Positions 1 to 5,482 of a stretch of 10,240 bases of DNA are shown here, in pieces. Below the pieces are notes generated by a model. It was not told the origin of the DNA, did not search any database, and worked only from the letters and a program-made list of their open reading frames with translations. The position numbers and the translations under genes were made by a program. The stretch's first letter is position 1. Every line of letters begins with the position of its first letter. This stretch comes from Candidatus Nealsoniibacteriota bacterium. GTDB lineage: Bacteria > Patescibacteriota > Minisyncoccia > Minisyncoccales > PWPS01. Location: positions 1 through 10,240 of the forward strand of contig PWPS01000050.1 in assembly GCA_003557065.1 (NCBI GenBank), read 5' to 3'.

Positions 1-1036
1 AAACAAGAGTTTCTTTTTCAGCGGTATTGATATTGGGCTGATTGTCAATCCTGCAAGAGTCTCTTTGATTTATCAAGCTCTTAATTTCTTTGTCCTTCTC
101 GCTTACGACCCTCTCTTTTTCTCGCAACCTGCCTCTTGTTTCAATGTAGCTCTCTTCTAAAAAATCCAACTCTTCCTTCAGTTTTTCTATCTCTTTTTCC
201 GATTTCTCTCTTTCCTTTTCCAAACTATTTACTTCCTTTCCCTTCTCTTCTTGATTGTCGGACGTATTACAATAATCGTCTACGTTTACCACTTTGGCAA
301 TTCCTTGATTTTTTATATCTTCAACTCGTTTTTCTCCTATACCGCTAACCTCAAGCAAGTCATTTAAACTGCAAAAGGGTCTTTTTTCAATTAGTCTTTT
401 CGCAAAGGCGGGTCCTATTCCGATAATTTTTTCAAGACTACTTGTGTCGGCCGTATTGATATCTATCTTCTTTTCTTTCTTATCATTCTCTTTTTCAATC
501 TCCCTTTCTTCCCGTTGCGCTGCACTTTTTTCTTTGGTTATCTCAATCAATCTTATCAAACTCTCTTTTTGTAAGGTGAAATCTTCATTATGATTTTTGT
601 CATCTTCTATCTTTTTGTTATCTCTTGGATTGTTTTCAAACCTTTTATTACAAACAAAATCTTTTATTTTTTCGGCGGTTGTTTCTCCGATTCTATCTAT
701 CCGTGTAAGATCGTTCAAATTGCTTATACTGGAGGTCTCAACAATTCTTTCTGCAAGAACTTCTCCGACTCCCGGGATTTGTATTAACTTTTCTTTACCC
801 AATTCGTTTATATTCGAAAGACAGCTGCTTTTATCTTCCCTTTCTTTCCTTTCATAATTTTTACCTTCTTCTTGGTAAAAAGGATCTTCACTTGTTTCCG
901 AATCAACCGAACCCAATGTTATATTTTCCGCATTGGTTAAAGTGGTACTCTGGAAAGGTAACTGTTGCGGAGCCAATAAAAAAAGAGCTCCGATTGAAAG
1001 GAGTATGAATATAAAAAAGAGGCTTTCTTCAAGCAT
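1..1036 (-). CDS. Membrane-anchored helix-hairpin-helix (ComEA-like) coiled-coil protein, 3' end missing
   Basis: Translating the minus strand from the ATG at 1036-1034 gives 345 codons with no stop before the window edge, so the C-terminus is missing. Residues 6-22 form a hydrophobic N-terminal segment (signal anchor). Two helix-hairpin-helix modules follow: about 72-128 (IPGVG hairpin) and 192-246 (DINTA start, then IGIGPA and VSGIGEKR hairpins), the second typical of the ComEA/HhH DNA-binding family. A very charged coiled coil spans about 262-325, and a third module seems to begin at 335 (NINTAEKETL). Cys residues recur near each module. ComEA-type proteins bind DNA outside the membrane during uptake; that role is inferred, since HhH pairs can also mediate protein contacts and CPR genomes carry many such proteins. 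No Shine-Dalgarno is visible before the ATG, but a strong promoter lies 36 bp upstream. The plus-strand ORFs here are shadows. Confidence 0.85.
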   Translation of the reverse strand, partial: MLEESLFFIFILLSIGALFLLAPQQLPFQSTTLTNAENITLGSVDSETSEDPFYQEEGKNYERKEREDKSSCLSNINELGKEKLIQIPGVGEVLAERIVETSSISNLNDLTRIDRIGETTAEKIKDFVCNKRFENNPRDNKKIEDDKNHNEDFTLQKESLIRLIEITKEKSAAQREEREIEKENDKKEKKIDINTADTSSLEKIIGIGPAFAKRLIEKRPFCSLNDLLEVSGIGEKRVEDIKNQGIAKVVNVDDYCNTSDNQEEKGKEVNSLEKEREKSEKEIEKLKEELDFLEESYIETRGRLREKERVVSEKDKEIKSLINQRDSCRIDNQPNINTAEKETLV

Positions 1037-1071
1037 TTTTATTTTATAGATTGATTTTATAAATTACTAAA

Positions 1072-1101
1072 ATTATATCAAAAATTATATTCTCCTTTCA
1101 A
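1072..1101 (-). promoter_or_regulatory. Sigma-70-type promoter for the HhH gene
   Basis: On the minus strand, TTGAAA (1101-1096) is followed after 18 bp by TATAAT (1077-1072), preceded by TG one base upstream (extended -10, TGATATAAT). The predicted start near 1065 leaves a leader of about 29 nt before the ATG at 1036. Confidence 0.75.
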
Positions 1102-1150
1102 ATTATAAAACCCGATCCATACCTGCCGGGGAAGCTTAATAAAAAATCTA

Positions 1151-1179
1151 TTGACTTTTCCTTTATTAAGAAGTAAAAT
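1151..1179 (+). promoter_or_regulatory. Sigma-70-type promoter of the 44-codon unit
   Basis: TTGACT (1151-1156) and TAAAAT (1174-1179) are separated by exactly 17 bp. The element sits divergently from the HhH promoter and just upstream of an RBS and short ORF. Confidence 0.7.
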
Positions 1180-1209
1180 CCGATTACAAAAGATGAAGGG
1201 GGATTGTTG

Positions 1210-1344
1210 ATGAAAGAATTGAAGGCCAATGAAAAGCCACGACCGGTCAAGAATGTAGAGAAAAAGATTGATTATGAAGTGCTTTGGGCTTCTGCCAAAG
1301 CGGGGAGTGCTTATATACCAAGAAAGCTTCCCACGAAAAACTAA
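1210..1344 (+). CDS. Small uncharacterised basic protein (44 aa)
   Basis: An ATG at 1210 opens a 44-codon frame ending in TAA at 1342-1344. Support comes from the surroundings: a good promoter at 1151-1179, a purine-rich RBS (AAGGGGGA, 1197-1203) 6 nt before the ATG, and an intrinsic terminator whose stem begins in the stop codon. The product is Lys-rich and hydrophilic at the N-terminus (MKELKANEKPRPV), with a short central stretch (YEVLWASAKAGSAYIP) and a basic tail. No membrane segment, signal peptide or Cys is seen. I do not recognise the family. It could be a small nucleic-acid- or ribosome-binding protein, or the transcript could be a regulatory RNA whose frame is incidental; the RBS favours translation. 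Confidence 0.6.
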   Translation: MKELKANEKPRPVKNVEKKIDYEVLWASAKAGSAYIPRKLPTKN

Positions 1345-1369
1345 AGACTCCTTCGGGAGTCTTCTTTTT
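1344..1369 (+). terminator. Intrinsic terminator with UUCG tetraloop
   Basis: AAGACTCC (1344-1351) and GGAGTCTT (1356-1363) form a perfect 8-bp stem closed by a C(TTCG)G tetraloop, followed by CTTTTTATT. It starts on the last base of the TAA of the 44-codon ORF. Confidence 0.9.
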
Positions 1370-1436
1370 ATTAATTGGAAAAAATCCAAAATAGGTTTAG
1401 AAAGTAGACTGAAAGAGCAGATTGTCATACCGGTCC

Positions 1437-1558
1437 CAATAACGAAAAAGGGCATATTGAAAGCATGTTGACGTCCGACTTCAACAGTAAGACTTCAACA
1501 GTCAATAACGAAAAAGGGCATATTGAAAGCATGTTGACGTCCGACTTCAACAGTAAGA
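1437..1558. repeat. Two copies of a 56-bp direct repeat (period 66)
   Basis: 1437-1492 and 1503-1558 are identical (start CAATAACGAAAAAGG, end CAACAGTAAGA). The 10-bp spacer with its flank repeats the unit's tail (GACTTCAACAGT). Each copy contains an imperfect palindrome of the form GTTGA-n-GTC-n-GAC-n-TCAAC. A related core, GACGCCCGACTTCAA, recurs at 8332-8346. The surrounding stretch 1370-1574 shows no supported gene. Confidence 0.85.
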
Positions 1559-1574
1559 TCGCCGCATATAAACC

Positions 1575-1602
1575 TTGATTTTTTATGGTTTTCTGCTAGT
1601 AT
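1575..1602 (+). promoter_or_regulatory. Candidate promoter for the SipW/TasA operon
   Basis: TTGATT (1575-1580), a 16-bp spacer, then TAGTAT (1597-1602) with an extended TG motif (TGCTAGTAT). It would give a leader of roughly 190 nt before the ATG at 1798. Only moderately supported. Confidence 0.4.
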
Positions 1603-1608
1603 TACCTA

Positions 1609-1797
1609 CTGTGACAAGGAGCTTTCGAATCCACTGGTCAGCTCTTTCCGGTTTTAGACCGGGTTTTATTTTCAGAAGCTACCATTTTGAAAAGAATTTT
1701 AAGGTCGGTTTTTTCCGAATAGCTGGTTTTGTATTATCCGTGGATTTTCGAAATTATAAAAAGGTCGTTTTAATTTAAAAAGAAAAAGGTTTTAGAT
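1609..1797 (+). other. Long 5' leader with a terminator-like hairpin
   Basis: No credible gene lies here. The hairpin CCGGT/ACCGG (1648-1662, loop TTTAG) is followed by a T-rich run (GTTTTATTTTC), which resembles a weak terminator or attenuator. A smaller TCGG/CCGA hairpin with a T6 loop lies near 1705-1718, and AAGGTCG occurs twice (about 1701 and 1761). An alternative promoter close to the gene (TATAAA at 1755-1760) lacks a good -35. Confidence 0.35.
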
Positions 1798-2343
1798 ATG
1801 AAAAAGACAATATTATTCTTCGCCCTTGTTTTTGTCAGTGCTCTTGTAATGGGAAGAACTACAGCTTACTTCACTGACAGCGTAAGTGCCGAAGGAAACA
1901 GGTTTGTTGCCGGTACTCTTAAAATAGAAATAGATGAAGAGGGATCCGATTTCTATGTTGAGTTTGAAAATATGGCACCGGGACAAAGAACGGAAGAAAA
2001 AAGCCTGATTTTAGAAAACTCCGGAAGTCTGGCTATGAAAATCACCGAACTTACGGCCGACTATCCCGAAGTTGATGAATCTCACGAGTACTGCACGGAA
2101 GGAGAAAAGTTGAAAGAAATGTTGAAGGTCTATGTCAAAGAAGGAAGCTACACCCTTATTGACGGGGAGAGTTTGGATGATCTTATTCACGGAGTTGAAT
2201 TCTCAACCCAAAATGAGATTGATCCGGAAGAAACGATAACTTACAAATTTTCCTTCGAGCTTGACGGTGGGGCCGGTAACGGAATTCAGGGATGTGTTTT
2301 GGAAGAAGTTAACTTCCTTATCAAAGCTGAACAAGTCAAATAG
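1798..2343 (+). CDS. SipW-dependent secreted protein, TasA/camelysin-like
   Basis: A 181-aa exported protein. The N-terminus has a Lys pair, a hydrophobic core and the hallmark SipW-type site TTA-YFTDS, with cleavage expected after Ala23. A beta-rich domain follows: RFVAGTLKIEID, then NMAPGQR and the LENSGSLAMKI segment, which resemble the M73 camelysin/TasA fold (TasA forms extracellular fibres in Bacillus). Cys99 and Cys166 could form one disulfide. Length is somewhat shorter than Bacillus TasA. A weak RBS (AAAAAGG) precedes the ATG. It heads an operon with a signal peptidase and a second protein with the same signal type, which is the classical arrangement tapA-sipW-tasA in altered order. 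Fibre formation is inferred, not visible. Confidence 0.8.
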   Translation: MKKTILFFALVFVSALVMGRTTAYFTDSVSAEGNRFVAGTLKIEIDEEGSDFYVEFENMAPGQRTEEKSLILENSGSLAMKITELTADYPEVDESHEYCTEGEKLKEMLKVYVKEGSYTLIDGESLDDLIHGVEFSTQNEIDPEETITYKFSFELDGGAGNGIQGCVLEEVNFLIKAEQVK

Positions 2344-2358
2344 TTACGAATTTTTTAA

Positions 2359-2391
2359 ACTTCGCTCTTTCTTAAGTCGTAAGGGCGAAGT
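2359..2391 (+). other. 11-bp intergenic hairpin between the secreted protein and its peptidase
   Basis: ACTTCGCTCTT (2359-2369) pairs fully with AAGGGCGAAGT (2381-2391), with one G-T pair and an 11-nt loop. No T-run follows directly (GAAGAAGAATT), so it is not a typical terminator. It may stabilise the upstream mRNA or reduce expression of the downstream peptidase. Confidence 0.65.
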
Positions 2392-2414
2392 GAAGAAGAA
2401 TTGGTAATTTTTTT

Positions 2415-2828
2415 ATGTGTGTGAGAAATATCTTAATTTTGGTAGCGGGAGCGATAGTGTTGTTTTTACTTTTCTTTCTTTTTAATCTACAACTTCTGGC
2501 GGTCACTTCCGGATCGATGGAGCCGACTCTTTCCACCGGAAGTTTGGTGATAACTTTTGGGAGTGATGATTTTAAAGTAGGGGATATAATAACCCTTGAA
2601 AGAGACGGACTGTCGGTGACTCATCGAATTGTAGAAGAAGGGGACGATTATTACATTACCGCCGGAGATAAAAATCCCACTACTGATTCCGCACCGGTTA
2701 GAAAAGAAGATATTTCGGGAAAGGTTTTTTTAGTGATTCCTTTTATGGGTTATCTTCTTAGCTATCTGAAAGAACCTTTCGTCTTTGCAGTTATTGCCAC
2801 CTTAATATTTATAATAGGAAAAAAATGA
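2415..2828 (+). CDS. sipW: Signal peptidase I, ER/archaeal type (SipW-like)
   Basis: A 137-aa membrane peptidase of family S26B. An N-terminal membrane segment (about 6-30) leads into the catalytic motif TSGSMEPTL with nucleophile Ser34. The general base is His70 in SVTHRI, as in ER-type enzymes and SipW, instead of the Lys used by LepB. Asp85 (TAGDKN) or Asp91 (TTDSAPV) probably completes the Ser-His-Asp set. A C-terminal segment (about 118-134) is hydrophobic. It should cleave the flanking proteins, both of which carry SipW-type signals. No clear RBS is seen before 2415; a GTG at 2421 is an alternative start. The TGA stop overlaps the next ATG by 4 bp (ATGA), indicating translational coupling. 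Confidence 0.88.
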   Translation: MCVRNILILVAGAIVLFLLFFLFNLQLLAVTSGSMEPTLSTGSLVITFGSDDFKVGDIITLERDGLSVTHRIVEEGDDYYITAGDKNPTTDSAPVRKEDISGKVFLVIPFMGYLLSYLKEPFVFAVIATLIFIIGKK

Positions 2829-3247
2829 AAAGACTAATTGTTATCACTTTGCTTTTTGTAGTTTTCGGAACGGCTTCCGCTCACTTTACCGACTCGATAA
2901 AGTTGAATTCCTTTTTCGGTATCGGAACCGTAAGAATCGGACTGGAAGAGGTGAAAAACGAAGAGCATCAAAAAATATTCAAAGTTTATAATAATGGAAG
3001 TATCTCCTTTCACTATTTTTTAGAAATATCGGGAAACGGATGTGATTTCGATATAACGATAGATAGGAACGATAAAGAAGTTTACTCCGGTGCATTGGTT
3101 GATTTTTCCGGATCGAAAAAATACGAAATAGAGGATGATTTCGATGAGTGGGTTTTTTCTGGAATACCGGAAAAGGAGTGTGATACAGACTTATTTTTTA
3201 AAGCTGAAAGTAAAAACTTTTACTATCTTCGCTCTCTTGTAAATTAA
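2825..3247 (+). CDS. Second SipW-dependent secreted protein
   Basis: A 140-aa exported protein whose N-terminus (about 3-19 hydrophobic, then TASA-HFTDS) matches the SipW-dependent signal class, with cleavage expected after Ala19. After the site, FFGIGTVRIGLEE parallels RFVAGTLKIEIDE in the first gene, so the two are distant homologues. The mature part is beta-rich and acidic with Cys73 and Cys119. AGGA lies 7 nt before the ATG and the start overlaps the sipW stop. By analogy with TapA/TasA pairs it may be an anchor or minor subunit of a surface structure, but that is a guess from gene order. Confidence 0.75.
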   Translation: MKRLIVITLLFVVFGTASAHFTDSIKLNSFFGIGTVRIGLEEVKNEEHQKIFKVYNNGSISFHYFLEISGNGCDFDITIDRNDKEVYSGALVDFSGSKKYEIEDDFDEWVFSGIPEKECDTDLFFKAESKNFYYLRSLVN

Positions 3248-3280
3248 AACCTACGCTGAAGCTTTATTTTATAGTAGGCT
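3240..3280 (-). terminator. Weak possible terminator for the CapA gene
   Basis: On the minus strand AGCCTAC (3280-3274) can pair with GTAGGTT (3254-3248) around a 19-nt loop containing the CapA stop, then TTTAATTT follows. The short stem and large loop make this tentative. Confidence 0.3.
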
Positions 3281-4091
3281 GGAAGTAGTCGTTTATCCTT
3301 ACTTCAATAGGATTATAAGAGTTTATCTTTCCGTCTTTTATCTTAACCTCAAGCAAAAGACCGGTCATTGTCTCTTCCGAAAATGCTTGATCGAAAACGA
3401 AGTTGCCAAGAGAATAGGCTATTATCCCTTCTTTGTATTCTATAACCGGTTGAATTACGTGTGGATGATGACCTATCACCATGTCCGCTCCCAAATCTAT
3501 CGCTCTTTCGGAAATTCTGATTTGTTCTTCATTGGGACTTTTTTGATATTCTTCTCCATAATGAATTGAAACTACCACTATATCCGAATCCGCTTCGGCT
3601 ATTTTTATTCCCTCTTCAAGTCTTTCATCGCTATACCAAGCTATCCCGGGAACCGATTCGGTGGTGGCCCAACCGGGAGCACCCACCGCGCTGTAAGCAA
3701 GGAAGGCAATGATGGTATCTTTTTCATTTAAGAAAACGGGATCATAAGCGGAAAGGCCCCCTCCCACGGGAACTATTTTTTCTTTGATTAGTCTTTCTTT
3801 GGTATCCGTTAGAGCGTTTATACCCCAGTCAAAAGAGTGGTTGTTCGCAATCGAAAGAACATCGAATCCGGCATAGACAAGCCCCTCCATAGTTTCGGGA
3901 GGGGCTCTAAAAGAATAAATACTTCCTTGATTTGCTCCTTTGTCGGAAATCATACTCTCCAGATTTCCAAAAAGAATATCGAATTTTTCCAAGTCTTCTT
4001 TAATTTTCAAAAAAGGAAATCGATAATCCCCTTGACTGCGGGTTTGAAGTAGTACACCCCGATCAAGCATCACATCCCCGACGAATCCCAT
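3264..4091 (-). CDS. CapA-family metallophosphatase (PGA_cap)
   Basis: 275 aa as read from ATG 4091. The calcineurin-like metal site motifs of the CapA/PGA_cap family appear in order: GDVMLDRG (Asp6), FGNLES (Asn43), IANNHSFDWG (Asn84, His85), VSIHYGEEY (His177), GHHPHV (His208, His209, His211) and YSLGNFVFDQ. Bacillus CapA takes part in poly-gamma-glutamate capsule export; many homologues are of unknown role, so a capsule is not implied. No signal peptide or anchor is present, unusual for this family. The codons just upstream (KDSDTLT before MGFVGD) are in frame and read like the natural first beta strand, yet are cut off by a TGA at 4115-4113. AAAGGA (4113-4108) is 16 nt from the ATG but 10 nt from an in-frame CTG (4097), so the true start may be the CTG. 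Confidence 0.88.
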   Translation of the reverse strand: MGFVGDVMLDRGVLLQTRSQGDYRFPFLKIKEDLEKFDILFGNLESMISDKGANQGSIYSFRAPPETMEGLVYAGFDVLSIANNHSFDWGINALTDTKERLIKEKIVPVGGGLSAYDPVFLNEKDTIIAFLAYSAVGAPGWATTESVPGIAWYSDERLEEGIKIAEADSDIVVVSIHYGEEYQKSPNEEQIRISERAIDLGADMVIGHHPHVIQPVIEYKEGIIAYSLGNFVFDQAFSEETMTGLLLEVKIKDGKINSYNPIEVRINDYFQPTIK

Positions 4092-4112
4092 CGTCAGAGT
4101 GTCGGAATCCTT

Positions 4113-4412
4113 TCAATCCTCAGCTTCCTCAAATTCAAGATATCTAAGATCCTCTATTTTATCGATTTGCTCTTCGCTCAAATTTTCTATTTCCAACACG
4201 TCTTCCAAAAACTCATTCAATAATTTTTCTCTTCGCATTATTTGTATGGCCGCTTCCTGTATTTGATGAGTCTCTTGAAGCTTGTATTCCAATAATTGTA
4301 TTTCTTGGTTCTGTCTATAAACGTAAGAACCCAAAAATATTACCAAAACAACCATCAAAACCATAAAAGATACGGAAACGGAATTTGGTAAGTCTTTTTT
4401 TAAGACCTTCAT
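4113..4412 (-). CDS. Small single-TM coiled-coil protein (99 aa)
   Basis: A short basic N-terminus is followed by one membrane segment (about 15-32, SFMVLMVVLVIFLGSYVY), then a charged helical region likely to form a coiled coil and an acidic tail (YLEFEEAED). It parallels the 88-aa protein encoded directly upstream in layout and in the segment after the TM, so the two look like tandem paralogues. No enzyme motif is visible. The stop TGA is in frame with the downstream CapA region 21 bp before its ATG, so it might also be read as the N-terminal anchor of a split CapA protein. The gene starts 9 bp after the upstream stop, without an RBS. Confidence 0.7.
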   Translation of the reverse strand: MKVLKKDLPNSVSVSFMVLMVVLVIFLGSYVYRQNQEIQLLEYKLQETHQIQEAAIQIMRREKLLNEFLEDVLEIENLSEEQIDKIEDLRYLEFEEAED

Positions 4413-4421
4413 AAGTTTTAT

Positions 4422-4688
4422 TTATTGGTTATATTCTTCTTCCAATTCAGTTGTTCCTCTTAATTCTTCCAACTCTTCTTCGGTAAACCTGATCTCCATA
4501 AGTTTAAGCATCAACTCTTGACTGGTTTGCATCTCTTTCATTCTTTCTTCCATAAGATTTAATTCTTGGACGTGGGCTCGATAATTGTAAGCGGAATAAA
4601 ACGCTATTGCCGCTAACACGAACAGAATAATCAAAGACTGCACACCACCTATTGCCTTTTGTGATCCTCTCCTATTTTTGGATTTCAT
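4422..4688 (-). CDS. Small single-TM coiled-coil protein (88 aa)
   Basis: A basic N-terminus (MKSKNRRGSQK), one membrane segment (about 16-34), and a Glu/Met-rich helix (EERMKEMQTSQELMLKLMEI) ending in an acidic tail. It resembles the adjacent 99-aa protein. AAGGA stands only 2 nt before the ATG, too close to be an optimal RBS. It is the first gene of a three-gene minus-strand cluster ending with CapA, so these may be membrane partners or scaffolds for the CapA enzyme; this is inferred from position only. No convincing minus-strand promoter was found in 4689-4760. Confidence 0.65.
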   Translation of the reverse strand: MKSKNRRGSQKAIGGVQSLIILFVLAAIAFYSAYNYRAHVQELNLMEERMKEMQTSQELMLKLMEIRFTEEELEELRGTTELEEEYNQ

Positions 4689-4692
4689 TTCC

Positions 4693-4721
4693 TTGATATT
4701 TATTACTTTTTAATTTATAAT
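4693..4721 (+). promoter_or_regulatory. Strong sigma-70 promoter for the LysM-like gene
   Basis: TTGATA (4693-4698), a 17-bp spacer and a perfect TATAAT (4716-4721). Predicted start is near 4728, giving a leader of about 65 nt. Confidence 0.75.
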
Positions 4722-4731
4722 ATATTACAAT

Positions 4732-4752
4732 GTATCATTCGACATATGATAC
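4732..4752. promoter_or_regulatory. Inverted repeat at the transcription start (operator candidate)
   Basis: GTATCAT (4732-4738) and ATGATAC (4746-4752) are perfect 7-bp arms around a 7-nt spacer. Lying a few bases after the predicted start, it could be a repressor site or a 5' mRNA hairpin. Confidence 0.5.
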
Positions 4753-4792
4753 CGTGGATCGCTAATTATTAACCAAAAAGAAACTAATTTTT

Positions 4793-5398
4793 ATGAGAAA
4801 AGATATTATCGATTCGGCCGGTTCCGGTTTCAAAAACGAAAAATTCTTTTCGATTGCTATCCTTGTACTTATTATAATAGCTATTGGAGGATTTGCAATT
4901 TTAAGAAGTGATGTAGAGTTCAATGTCGCTTCTTTAAGGGGTGAGGTTACCGATATCGAAAGAGAAGCTGAAGATGTGGAAGACGCGGAGGGTGTGGAAG
5001 ATGTGGATGAAGATGAAGAAATTGCGGAAGAAGCCTCGGAAGGAGTTGAGCACTATGAAGAAGGAGTAGAAAACGGGGGAGTCGTCTTTGAAGAAACTAA
5101 CAGGGAATACGGTGGCCCCGGATATGATGTGGTCGTAGGTTATGGTGAAGGACTTACTCACGTTGCTCGAAGAGCTCTTGAAAATCACCTTGAAAGGGCA
5201 ACCGGCCAAGGAAACCTTACTGCCGAACACAAAGTCTTTATAGAAGACTATATTCAAAGAAGAATTGATCACTCAACCGGATGGCTTGAAGTAGGGGAAA
5301 GCATTCAAGTATCCGAATCGCTCATAAATGAAGCTATTCAAGCTGCCAATCAGCTCACCGATAGTCAGCTTCAGAATCTAAGTCAGTATACACTTTAG
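4793..5398 (+). CDS. Membrane-anchored protein with acidic linker and LysM-like C-terminal domain
   Basis: 201 aa. A cytoplasmic head of about 16 residues precedes one membrane segment (about 17-37), then a Glu/Asp-rich linker (50-105). The C-terminal domain (about 110-200) starts VVGYGEGLTHVARRAL, which resembles a divergent LysM opening (GDSLxxIAxR), and continues with a helical part (LTAEHKVFIEDYIQRR). From memory of the group, similar TM plus GEGLTHxARRAL proteins are common in Parcubacteria and treated as hypothetical. A role in binding cell-wall glycan is inferred. Translation starts at ATG after ACTAATTTTT with no Shine-Dalgarno. It is transcribed from the promoter at 4693 and probably shares the transcript with the regulator downstream. 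Confidence 0.75.
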   Translation: MRKDIIDSAGSGFKNEKFFSIAILVLIIIAIGGFAILRSDVEFNVASLRGEVTDIEREAEDVEDAEGVEDVDEDEEIAEEASEGVEHYEEGVENGGVVFEETNREYGGPGYDVVVGYGEGLTHVARRALENHLERATGQGNLTAEHKVFIEDYIQRRIDHSTGWLEVGESIQVSESLINEAIQAANQLTDSQLQNLSQYTL

Positions 5399-5482
5399 GA
5401 TTTGGACTTAGGTGTAAAATCAAAGCGAAGCTGCTTCTTCGCCCGCGCTTTACTTGCCGAAAAGAAGCCGGAATCAAAAAAG

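Noticed and set aside
136..857. Plus-strand frames (136-348, 590-787, 597-857)
   Set aside because: They run antisense to the HhH gene, whose own translation gives recognisable domains; they have no RBS or known features.
1078..1455. Minus-strand 125-aa frame
   Set aside because: It reads through the terminator hairpin, the 44-codon unit and the direct repeat in antisense, has no RBS, and its end overlaps the HhH promoter.
1268..1471. Plus-strand 67-aa frame
   Set aside because: It overlaps the 44-codon ORF out of frame, crosses a strong terminator and ends in the repeat.
1437..1558. CRISPR array
   Set aside because: Only two 56-bp copies with a 10-bp spacer that itself copies the repeat; no cas genes.
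1575..1778. Plus-strand 67-aa frame
   Set aside because: Overlaps the candidate promoter and leader; no RBS, and low-complexity hydrophobic/aromatic composition.
4113..4115. UGA recoded as glycine (Gracilibacteria/SR1 code)
   Set aside because: Many long genes here use only GGN for glycine and are never interrupted by TGA, and TGA ends sipW and the 7703 gene in normal overlap contexts. The in-frame TGA before CapA stays unexplained but does not support a code change.
5402..5482. N-terminal extension of the wHTH regulator from TTG 5402
   Set aside because: The stretch holds a stable hairpin, has no RBS and encodes an unnatural Cys/Arg-rich leader; the domain begins at MDKKFF.
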